Origin: JANNBN01 sp031385545
GTDB lineage: Bacteria; Actinomycetota; Acidimicrobiia; Acidimicrobiales; JANYDT01
DNA: 64,000 bases
Assembly (NCBI GenBank): GCA_031385545.1
Contig: JANNBN010000018.1
Coordinates: 1-64,000, forward strand
Reading direction: 5' to 3'
Notes under the pieces: generated by a model
Seen by the model: the letters and a program-made list of their open reading frames with translations, nothing else
What the model was told of the DNA's origin: nothing
Database searches by the model: none
Made by a program: the position numbers and the translations under genes
In this document: positions 57,269 through 64,000 of the stretch, piece after piece
Layout of the letters: each line of letters starts with the position of its first letter
Numbering within the stretch: the stretch's first letter is position 1

Positions 57269-58923
57269 GCGCTGAGAACCGTGATCACACCCGTTCCCCC
57301 GTCGATGCGGATCATCGCGCCGTCGGGGATACGCCTGGTGGCGTCGGTCGCACTGATGACGCACGGGATACCCAGCTCGCGGCTGACGATGATCGCGTGG
57401 CTGAGGGGAGCGCCCACGTCGACCACGACACCCGCAGCCGGAACGAACAACGGTGTCCACGACGGATCGGTGATCGGCGCAATGAGGATGTCGCCGGGCT
57501 CAAGTGCAGACGGATCGTTCGAGTCAAGGATCACTCGCGCCCGACCCTCGACAACACCCGTGCACCCCGGCATGCCTGCGAGCACGTCACCGGTGGCCAA
57601 CTGATCCATGGCCGAGGTGTCACGCGACGGCCAGGTGTGCGGGTCTGAGGTTCCGTCGAACACGAAAGCCGGTGCCATATCGCACAGCTTTGCGTATTCG
57701 GCGCGGCGGCTTCGGACTATGTCGGTGCACGACTTTGGGTCGGCGAGGAACGCCGGGTACTCCTCACGGGTGACGAACCCGAAGTCCTCGATCTCGTCGA
57801 AGGCACCGCATGCAACCATTCGGGTACCGAGCTCGCGCAGGACGATACGGATCTCGTGGAGGTGCCGGATGTTGTTCGTCTTGCTGCGCTCACGGCCCGG
57901 CAGCCATGCGCCGGTGGCTGCGATACCCGCAGCGAGTTGGCCGTGCGTTGCCGGATCCCCTTCGACCATTGCGAGCAGGGTAGCGGAAGCCTCGGTGCGT
58001 TCAGCAGCGCGCTTAGCACTCATGCCCGCCGGGTTCTGCTCGTCACCGGCTGGTCTCATCTGCGTTATGGCAGAGAGGGCGAGAGCGGGGCGCGTCTCCC
58101 ACGTCGGCGACCGGGACTCCCATTCGTTCGGACCCCGCGAACCGAAGTCGACGAGGAACTGGTCGAACGCCACATCGAACTCGGCCGACCCCGCTGGCAA
58201 ACGAGACATCGCCCACATGGCGTGGCTCGGCGCAGCCGAGTCAACCTCGCCGATGCCCGCAATAATGGGCAGAATCAGATCGGGTCGGCCAACAGCGGTG
58301 GCCACCGCCGAAATGATGCCGACTGGAACGGTCGCCATGTACGTGGTGAAGATGTGCTGGCAGAACAGTTCCTGATGCTTGGGCAGCAGGTCCTCGACTC
58401 TTTGCCACAGCTGTTCGTCGGTGAAGGTCGAATAGTCAGGTCGGGCCGCACGGAGCGCAATCGTCTCGTTGCGATGGCGGGTGAGGTCTTCGAGATCACC
58501 AACGGTGTGTTTGCCAAGTGCCCATACGAATGTGGCACCGATCTTTTCAGTGAGGTCTGGCCGCTGGTCACCGGGCTGTTCGGCGTAGGGCGGGATACCG
58601 GGTTGCGCGCCGAAGAACTGCGCGTCCATGTCCTGCCACGTGAGACCCGGGGCACGCTCACCGAAGATACGGATCAGCGATGCGTTGAGATAGCAGTAGC
58701 CACCGAGCACGCCGAGCTGACAGAACTCGCCGTCGGGGAACTCGCCGAGGTCAAAAGCGCCGAGCCTCTCCCATGCCTCACGCCACCCAAGTTCCGCCTT
58801 CCAGAGCAGCGACCCCGAGCTGAGCGGCGTCACCGGATCGGGGAACACCTCGCCGACGTTGGCTCGGGTGTAGAGGGGAAAGCGCTCGGAGAGGTCGGTG
58901 TCGGTGACGTAGAAACGGGGCAT
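57265..58923 (-). CDS. PEP-utilising mobile-domain protein without ATP-grasp domain
   Basis: A 552-residue protein. The last 90 residues are the phosphohistidine swivelling domain (VEGRARVILDSND... GDILIAPITDPSWTPLFVPAAGVVVDVGAPLSHAIIVSRELGIPCV), with the phospho-acceptor His in LSHAIIV. The upstream 430 residues are helical, matching the middle part of PEP synthase- or rifampicin phosphotransferase-like proteins, but no ATP-grasp nucleotide-binding domain is seen. The protein should need a partner to be phosphorylated, or has another use. It is translationally coupled to the acyl-CoA ligase gene and divergent from the acyl-CoA dehydrogenase. Confidence 0.85.
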   Translation of the reverse strand: MPRFYVTDTDLSERFPLYTRANVGEVFPDPVTPLSSGSLLWKAELGWREAWERLGAFDLGEFPDGEFCQLGVLGGYCYLNASLIRIFGERAPGLTWQDMDAQFFGAQPGIPPYAEQPGDQRPDLTEKIGATFVWALGKHTVGDLEDLTRHRNETIALRAARPDYSTFTDEQLWQRVEDLLPKHQELFCQHIFTTYMATVPVGIISAVATAVGRPDLILPIIAGIGEVDSAAPSHAMWAMSRLPAGSAEFDVAFDQFLVDFGSRGPNEWESRSPTWETRPALALSAITQMRPAGDEQNPAGMSAKRAAERTEASATLLAMVEGDPATHGQLAAGIAATGAWLPGRERSKTNNIRHLHEIRIVLRELGTRMVACGAFDEIEDFGFVTREEYPAFLADPKSCTDIVRSRRAEYAKLCDMAPAFVFDGTSDPHTWPSRDTSAMDQLATGDVLAGMPGCTGVVEGRARVILDSNDPSALEPGDILIAPITDPSWTPLFVPAAGVVVDVGAPLSHAIIVSRELGIPCVISATDATRRIPDGAMIRIDGGTGVITVLSA

Positions 58924-59019
58924 CGTCGCACCCTACGAGACATCCTCGGGCTGTGCCAGCCGTCACAACAGATTCCTTGGGTTCGTTCTACGGGCGACCC
59001 TCGTCGTACATTCGCCGCC

Positions 59020-60255
59020 ATGGCAATCGACTTCTCGTTGACGCCCGAACTGGAAGAAATCCGGTTACGGGTCCGTACGTTCATTGACGAAGTCGTGAAG
59101 CCAGGTGAGCGTGCGATCAAGGACGGGCACCTCGACACCACCGACCGCAAGGCATATGTCGATGTGCTGATGAGCATGCGAAAGGCTGCCTTCAAGACTG
59201 GTCTGTGGATGCCCCACATGCCGACCGAGTGGGGTGGGATGGGCCTGGGTCACGTACAGCTTGCGATGGTGCAGGCCGAGGCTGCTAAGTCCTCTTACGG
59301 ACCGTGGGTGCTGAACTGCCAAGCCCCCGACGAAGGCAATATGCACACCCTGCTGCATTGGGGGACCGACGCCCAGAAGGAGAAGTATCTGCGCCCGCTG
59401 TGCGATGGCAAGACCCAATCGTGCTTCGCCATGACCGAGCCAGAGGTGGCCGGCTCGGACCCAACGCTCATTCGCACGCTTGCGGTCCAGGACGGCGACG
59501 AGTGGGTGATCAACGGCCACAAGTGGTTCATCTCCGGGGCCGAGCGCGCCTCGTTCGCCATCCTCATCGCTCGCACCGAAGACGACCCAGCGCTCCCCCA
59601 GGCAGCCAACACGGCATTCATCGTCGACATCCCGACAGAGGGGTGGATCAACAAGCGCCAGATCTCCACGATGCACGGCGCTACGGGACACAACGAGATC
59701 GTCATCGAACACCTACGCGTGCATAACGACCACATGCTTGGCGGCCGCGGCCAGGGTCACCTGTTGGGCCAGTACCGCTTGGGGCCGGCCCGCCTGGCGC
59801 ACTGCATGCGCTGGATCAGCCAGGCCGAGACAGCGCTTGACATGATGGTTGCCCGTTCGCTGGAGCGCTACAGCCACGGGTCCGTCCTCGCCGAGAAGCA
59901 AGGGATCCAGTGGATGATCGCCGACTCCGCGATGGAGATCTACCAGTCCAAGCTGATGATTCTCCACGCCGCCTACAAGATCGACCGCAAGGAGGATTTC
60001 AAGAGCGAGGTGTCGATGGCCAAGCACTTCGTGGCCAACACACTGAACCGAGTGATCGACCGTGCCATACAGGTGCACGGAGCACTTGGATACTCGAACG
60101 ACACGCCGCTGGCCCACATGTATCAGCAGGCTCGGTGGGCCCGGTTCGCCGACGGAGCAGACGAGATCCACCAGATGCGCATTGCCGAGCGGACGATTGC
60201 CGCCTACCGCGACAACGGCACAACCGCCGCCGCCACGGGCAACCTGCCCGTCTGA
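59020..60255 (+). CDS. acyl-CoA dehydrogenase (ACAD10/11-like)
   Basis: A 411-residue flavoenzyme oxidising acyl-CoA at the alpha-beta bond. FAMTEPEVAGSDPTLI and WVINGHKWFISGAE form the FAD/substrate region and VHGALGYSNDTPLAHMYQQAR the C-terminal helices. FADGADEIHQMRIAERTI near the end matches the ACAD10/11 subgroup, where this Asp/Glu region supplies the base. ATG 59020 starts MAIDFSLTPELEEIR; the frame is open far upstream but only as shadow of the divergent gene. The 96-bp divergent gap with the mobile-domain gene and the adjacent ligase suggest one acyl-chain catabolic unit. Confidence 0.93.
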   Translation: MAIDFSLTPELEEIRLRVRTFIDEVVKPGERAIKDGHLDTTDRKAYVDVLMSMRKAAFKTGLWMPHMPTEWGGMGLGHVQLAMVQAEAAKSSYGPWVLNCQAPDEGNMHTLLHWGTDAQKEKYLRPLCDGKTQSCFAMTEPEVAGSDPTLIRTLAVQDGDEWVINGHKWFISGAERASFAILIARTEDDPALPQAANTAFIVDIPTEGWINKRQISTMHGATGHNEIVIEHLRVHNDHMLGGRGQGHLLGQYRLGPARLAHCMRWISQAETALDMMVARSLERYSHGSVLAEKQGIQWMIADSAMEIYQSKLMILHAAYKIDRKEDFKSEVSMAKHFVANTLNRVIDRAIQVHGALGYSNDTPLAHMYQQARWARFADGADEIHQMRIAERTIAAYRDNGTTAAATGNLPV

Positions 60256-60274
60256 TACTGAACACGAAACTGCT

Positions 60275-60348
60275 TGGAGGCGACGCCCGGAATTGAACCG
60301 GGATACGGGGCTTTGCAGGCCCCTGCATAACCATTCTGCCACGTCGCC
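60275..60348 (-). tRNA. tRNA-Cys (GCA)
   Basis: The minus strand folds as a cloverleaf with acceptor GGCGACG/CGTCGCC and anticodon loop CTGCAAA, so the anticodon is GCA. The T arm is CCCGG-TTCAATT-CCGGG. The discriminator is U, as expected for cysteine tRNA, and CCA (60277-60275) is encoded. It lies 19 bp past the convergent acyl-CoA dehydrogenase stop. Confidence 0.97.
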
Positions 60349-60447
60349 CTGGCATGCCACCGGGTAAGCGGGGACACGACGGAGAGTTCACCCTAGCGGA
60401 ACACGGTGCCGTTCACGGCACACGAAACAGCCGCGGGCAACGGTGCG

Positions 60448-61683
60448 TTACGGCTTGATCTTGGCGCCCTTCTGCACGATGACCACACCCTCGTCGGAGA
60501 TGGTGAAGCCACGCGCCAGATCTGCGGCATGGTCGACACCGACGGTGACCCCCGGCGGAATAGTGACGTTCTTGTCGATGATGGCGCGGCGCACAATGGC
60601 ACGAGGCCCCACCGTGACGCCCTGCATCAAGATCGAGTCATGCACCACAGCACCGTCGTCGACGAAGACTCCTGACGAGGCAATGGTCCGTTCGACGTGG
60701 CCGCCCGAGACGATCGCTCCGTGACACAGCAGCGAGGCCGAAGCGGTGCCAGGTGCCCAACTGGAACCCTGCACAAGCTTTGCCGGTGGCATCGGCGAAA
60801 GGCTGGTGAATACCGGCCATTGCATGTTGTAGAGGTCGAACAACGGGTCCGGCGAGATGAGGTCCATGTTGGCGTGGTAGTAAGCGTCGATAGTTCCGAC
60901 GTCGCGCCAGTAGCCACGGCCACGTTCGGTCTGGCCAGGAATGTTGTTGGTGTTGAAGTCGTACCAATTGGCCTGACCGGTCTTGGTGAGGTTGGGAATG
61001 ATGTTGCCACCGAGGTCGTGGGCCGACGTCTCGTCGTCTGCGTCGGACGCAATGGCGTCGAGGAGCACCTCGGTGTCGAACACGTAGTTGCCCATGCTGG
61101 CCAACACCATGTCTTCTCGGCCGGGCATCAGCGGCGGGTCGGTGGGCTTCTCATGGAACTGCACGATGCGGTCGCCTTTGACTTCCATGATGCCGAACTG
61201 GTCAGCCTCGTGCTTGGGCACCGGGATGGCAGCAACGGTCAGCCCGCCGCCCATGTCGCGGTGCGCGTGCACCATCTGGCGTGGGTCCATGCGGTAGATG
61301 TGATCGGCACCGAACACGCACACGATGTCTGGCCGCTCGTCGTAGATCAGGTTGAAGTTCTGATAGATCGCGTCGGCCGACCCGACGAACCACCGCGGTC
61401 CACGACGCATCTGTGCAGGCACAGGCGCCACGTAGTTGCCCAACTGGTTGGAGAACTGCCAGGTCTGGGCGATATGTCGGTCGAGGCTGTGGCTCTTGTA
61501 CTGCGTGAGCACGACCATCTTGAGGTAGTTCGCGTTTGCGAAGTTCGACAACACGAAATCGACCAGGCGGTACGTGCCACCGAAGGGCACGGCCGGCTTG
61601 GCACGATCGAGTGTGAGCGGCATCAGCCGCTTTCCCTCGCCACCGGCGAGGACCATCACGAGAACCTTGGGAGTCAACGACAT
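60448..61683 (-). CDS. glgC: glucose-1-phosphate adenylyltransferase
   Basis: A 411-residue ADP-glucose pyrophosphorylase, first committed step of bacterial glycogen synthesis. LAGGEGKRLMPLTLDRAKPAVPFGG is the nucleotide-binding and regulatory entry (shown by GGEGKRL and RAKPAVPF). FGADHIYRMD carries the catalytic Asp, and FHEKPTDP and YWRDVGTIDAYYHAN follow. The C terminus is a left-handed beta-helix (VVHDSILMQGVTVGPRAIV) that mediates allostery. GlgA is encoded upstream on the same strand, 123 bp away; whether they share a transcript is unclear. Confidence 0.96.
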   Translation of the reverse strand: MSLTPKVLVMVLAGGEGKRLMPLTLDRAKPAVPFGGTYRLVDFVLSNFANANYLKMVVLTQYKSHSLDRHIAQTWQFSNQLGNYVAPVPAQMRRGPRWFVGSADAIYQNFNLIYDERPDIVCVFGADHIYRMDPRQMVHAHRDMGGGLTVAAIPVPKHEADQFGIMEVKGDRIVQFHEKPTDPPLMPGREDMVLASMGNYVFDTEVLLDAIASDADDETSAHDLGGNIIPNLTKTGQANWYDFNTNNIPGQTERGRGYWRDVGTIDAYYHANMDLISPDPLFDLYNMQWPVFTSLSPMPPAKLVQGSSWAPGTASASLLCHGAIVSGGHVERTIASSGVFVDDGAVVHDSILMQGVTVGPRAIVRRAIIDKNVTIPPGVTVGVDHAADLARGFTISDEGVVIVQKGAKIKP

Positions 61684-61806
61684 TCCTTGAAGCTACAGGG
61701 GAGACAGGGGCGGGAAACGCATGAACCCGACCGTACGAGAGGCACCGGGCGCTGTCCAGCCGACTTGGCAAAAGTTGCTGGCAAACGTGGCTGATCCTGC
61801 TGCCGG

Positions 61807-63189
61807 TCAACGGCAGAGACCTTCGTACAGGTCCTTGTATCGCTGCGCAGGTTGCTGCCATGTCCAGTCGGTCATCATTCCCCGTCGCTGTGCGGCCTTC
61901 CATATCAGCTTGTTGCGGAACGCGGCGGACGCCCGGTGCATGGCGTCCACCAGTCCGGCCGTGGACACGTCGGCCGAGACGAAACCGGTCCACGACTCCG
62001 GGTGGGCCAACGGATCGATCACCGTGTCGTGCAACCCGCCCACATCGGTGACGACGGGGATGGTGCCGTACGCCATTGCCTGCATCTGGGCCAGGCCACA
62101 TGGCTCGAACCTGCTGGGCATCAGATAGCAGTCCACACCGGCGAAAATCTGGTGCGACAGCGGGAGGCTGAAACCTTCGCGGAAGGCCACCCGGTCCGGT
62201 TGCTCCGCAACGGCATCATGCAGTTGATCTGCCAGGGCTCGGTCACCGCTGCCCAGCACCACCAACTGGCCGTTGAGGCTGCGAAGGTACCGGGCAGCCT
62301 CGACGACGAACTCCACACCCTTCTGGTCGACAAGCCTGGTGACGAAGCCGAAGACGGGGCCACCCAAATCTTCCAACCCGACCGCTTGCAGCAACGCACC
62401 TCGGCACGCCACCTTGCCGGTTCGCTTGGAGGCAGAAAACGGTGTGTCGATCAGCGGATCGGCGGCTGCGTTCCATTCATCGGCCTCGATGCCGTTGACG
62501 ATCCCCACCACCGCTCCGGCTGCAGATCGGGCGCCGAGAATGTCGGTCAGGCCGCATCCCAACGGCTCGGACAGAATTTCGGCGGCATACCGAGGACTGA
62601 CGGCGATAATGCGATCGGCCAGGATGAGCGCGCCGGCCAACGGGTTGCAGCGACCACGCCGATCGTATGCATACGCACGGTCACCGAACACGTGCAGCCA
62701 CCCACGGTCGCTGTCGCCCTGATACGCGAGATTGTGGATGGACACCACGGTCGGCACCCCGGCCGGGGACCATGCCAACGCCGGTGCGGTGTGCCAGTCG
62801 TTGACGTGCAGCACGTCGGGGCGCGAACACTGGGCCAGCTCGGCTACGGCAGCGCTGAACCGGAAGAACCTGCGGTCGTTGTCCCAGTACCCATCGCCTC
62901 CGGGGTCACCGTAAGGCCCGGCCCGACGAATGTCCGGCACGTCGATCAGCGTGAGTTCACCGAAGCCCTCGAGTGTTCCGGTGCGCGCGGTCGCCCCACC
63001 GACCCAGTCCGGGACGTCGAGCGCTTCGACAGTTTCGTCGGTGAGTGCGGTACCCGTGTAGTCGGGCAGGACGACTTGGACCTCGACCCCAGCCGCCCGA
63101 AGCGCGCGGGTGAGCCCGCCAGAAACCTCACCCAGTCCACCGACTCGGACGAGTGGTGCAAGTTCGGCAGCGGCATAAAGGATTCGCAT
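61807..63189 (-). CDS. glgA: GlgA-type glycogen synthase (GT5)
   Basis: A 460-residue GT-B glycosyltransferase. N-terminal MRILYAAAELAPLVRVGGLGEVSGGL has the ADP-glucose loop as RVGGLGEV, where the usual sequence is KxGGLGD: the Lys is Arg. HVNDWHTAPALAW, IHNLAYQG and VSPRYAAEI are intact. The C domain has FGFVTRLVDQKGVEFV and the donor motif MPSRFEPCGLAQMQAMAYGTIPVV. It would extend alpha-1,4-glucan with ADP-glucose from the adjacent GlgC. The short length (typical 470-480) is near normal. The Arg change is conservative but worth noting. Confidence 0.92.
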   Translation of the reverse strand: MRILYAAAELAPLVRVGGLGEVSGGLTRALRAAGVEVQVVLPDYTGTALTDETVEALDVPDWVGGATARTGTLEGFGELTLIDVPDIRRAGPYGDPGGDGYWDNDRRFFRFSAAVAELAQCSRPDVLHVNDWHTAPALAWSPAGVPTVVSIHNLAYQGDSDRGWLHVFGDRAYAYDRRGRCNPLAGALILADRIIAVSPRYAAEILSEPLGCGLTDILGARSAAGAVVGIVNGIEADEWNAAADPLIDTPFSASKRTGKVACRGALLQAVGLEDLGGPVFGFVTRLVDQKGVEFVVEAARYLRSLNGQLVVLGSGDRALADQLHDAVAEQPDRVAFREGFSLPLSHQIFAGVDCYLMPSRFEPCGLAQMQAMAYGTIPVVTDVGGLHDTVIDPLAHPESWTGFVSADVSTAGLVDAMHRASAAFRNKLIWKAAQRRGMMTDWTWQQPAQRYKDLYEGLCR

Positions 63190-63210
63190 CCCCGGAAGTT
63201 ACCCGCTGCC

Positions 63211-63359
63211 GGGCGCGGCCGAGCGGTGAACGGAGGGATCGCAGTGAACCCGAGGTGGAGCAACCCATCAAGCACGGGCGCGGCCGAGCGGTGAACGGAG
63301 GGATCGCAGTGAACCCGAGGTGGAGCAACCCATCAAGCACGGGCGCGGCCGAGCGGTGA
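63211..63359. repeat. 65-bp tandem duplication between xdhC-like and glgA genes
   Basis: Units start GGGCGCGGCCGAGCGGTGA at 63211, 63276 and 63341, an exact 65-bp period. Two units are complete and identical and the third is the first 19 bp. The last part of the array encodes the C-terminal residues of the XdhC-family protein, whose stop is 63333-63335. It appears to have grown from that gene end toward glgA. Confidence 0.95.
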
Positions 63360-64000
63360 TGCGGCGCGCTGCCTGATGACGGACAGCATTTCGGCCACGA
63401 TGGCGAGAGCGGTCTCTTCGGGCGAACGCGCTCCGAGATCCAACCCTACGGGACCGCGAACGCGTGCTGCTGCCTCAGCTGCGATGCCGAGATGTTCGAC
63501 GAGGTGCTGTCGTCGTGCCGCCTGGGTATGCCGGGATCCGAGCGCTCCGATGTAGCCGCATTGACCGTTCAGCGCTGCTGCAAGCACGGCGCACGACGCC
63601 GCGATGTCGTGCGAGAGCACGACGACGCCGTCATTCGGCCCAGCGGTAGCACTTGTGGATATGGCTGATTCGGTCTCGGCTTCGGGGTCGACCCGCACGG
63701 ACCATCCGAGGACGGACCCCACCCTCGCGATGGCGTCGGCCAATTCTGCCCGCCCGAACACCAACAGCGACGGTGTTGAGGTGACTGCCTCGATGAGGAA
63801 CGTGTCGGTTCCCTCGCCGAAGAGGATGGTTCCCATCGGCCCTTTCACATGCATGCGGTGAGCCGCTGTGAGCGCGTCTGTCCACCGGTCAGGTACTGCG
63901 GATGCCGATGCATCGGCTGATGCATCGGCTGATGCGTCGTCCGAGGTGCCGGATTCGGACGCGATGAACCGCGTCTCGCCGCTTGCAACATCGGTGATGA
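63333..64000 (-). CDS. XdhC/CoxI-family protein (partial, runs off right edge)
   Basis: At least 222 residues; the frame stays open to the window end, so the start is beyond 64000. The C-terminal XdhC_C Rossmann domain has LLVFGRAELADAIARVGSVLGWSVRVDPEAE, VVLSHDIAASCAVLAAALNG and CGYIGALGSRHTQAARRQHL, with GPVGLDLGARSPEETALAIVAEM at the end. The upstream part (ITDVASGETRFIA and an ASAD repeat linker from a 12-bp DNA repeat) would join the N-terminal domain. Members mature or protect molybdenum enzymes such as xanthine or CO dehydrogenases. No molybdoenzyme is in view. The final residues derive from the 65-bp repeat. Confidence 0.85.
   Translation of the reverse strand, partial: ITDVASGETRFIASESGTSDDASADASADASASAVPDRWTDALTAAHRMHVKGPMGTILFGEGTDTFLIEAVTSTPSLLVFGRAELADAIARVGSVLGWSVRVDPEAETESAISTSATAGPNDGVVVLSHDIAASCAVLAAALNGQCGYIGALGSRHTQAARRQHLVEHLGIAAEAAARVRGPVGLDLGARSPEETALAIVAEMLSVIRQRAASPLGRARA

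Noticed and set aside
57856..59019. Long N-terminal extension of the acyl-CoA dehydrogenase
   Set aside because: It is the antisense shadow of the mobile-domain gene; homology starts at ATG 59020.
61852..63294. 480-codon + frame opposite glgA
   Set aside because: Antisense shadow, no domain, and it runs into the 65-bp repeats.
1..64000. CRISPR array, prophage or insertion sequence
   Set aside because: The tandem arrays have no spacers, and no cas, integrase or transposase-like protein was found on either strand.

Overview
High-GC bacterial chromosome segment, ordinary host chromosome rather than phage or plasmid. Gene content is actinobacterial: a RegX3/SenX3-type phosphate two-component pair with PhoU, paired PspC-domain proteins, a CT398-type zinc-ribbon coiled-coil protein, a DtxR/IdeR-type repressor, DUF1638 and tetrameric sarcosine oxidase. 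Abundant acyl-CoA and flavin enzymes, methylamine/betaine genes and a Trp/Gly/Ser-repeat subtilase suggest an Acidimicrobiia (Ilumatobacter-like) lineage. That placement is inference; there is no rRNA here. GTG starts, ATGA overlaps and Shine-Dalgarno sites placed 5-8 nt upstream are common.

Layout. 0.4-5 kb: oxidative catabolism (frameshifted hot-dog protein, flavin monooxygenase, hydroxyisobutyrate-type dehydrogenase, cytochrome P450). 5-9.5 kb: a Pro/Ala-rich membrane protein, nucleoside hydrolase, CobT and a secreted M23 peptidase. 9.5-14.3 kb: release factor 3, a DsbB/thioredoxin thiol pair, and PhoU-like DUF47 with a PiT phosphate transporter. 14.3-21.8 kb: envelope genes (penicillin-binding protein, zinc-ribbon protein, Lgt, a lipoprotein, PlsC) with a Nudix hydrolase and a SpoU methyltransferase. 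21.8-27.3 kb: ThuA plus Gfo/Idh sugar module, then the operon phoU-kinase-regulator-adenosine deaminase. 27.4-33.2 kb: divergent PspC genes with a kinase/NarL regulator pair, then DUF1638, a Virulence_fact-type protein and a homocysteine methyltransferase. 33.4-38 kb: secreted subtilase followed by a membrane GGDEF-EAL protein. 38-41 kb: pstCAB behind a two-unit PHO box. 41-45.7 kb: HD/LuxR regulator with NTF2-like protein, ChbG deacetylase with PhyH dioxygenase, and a VapBC pair. 45.8-54 kb: pstS, then sarcosine oxidase soxA-G-B-D and a dimethylglycine-dehydrogenase-like enzyme. 54-60.3 kb: hexapeptide acetyltransferase, DtxR-family regulator, acyl-CoA ligase, PEP-utilising mobile-domain protein, acyl-CoA dehydrogenase, tRNA-Cys. 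60.4-64 kb: GlgC, GlgA and an XdhC-family gene running off the end.

How it fits together. Two themes recur. Phosphate: low- and high-affinity uptake (DUF47-PiT; PstSCAB), PhoU and the sensor/regulator pair are all present but scattered over 35 kb. One-carbon and methylamine metabolism: sarcosine oxidase, a dimethylglycine-dehydrogenase homologue, a homocysteine methyltransferase, DUF1638 and CobT together fit stepwise glycine betaine demethylation. Short tandem repeats are unusually common, several starting at gene 3' ends. An AACGTTGG-rich repeat occurs in two intergenic gaps. No CRISPR array, transposase, integrase or phage gene was seen.
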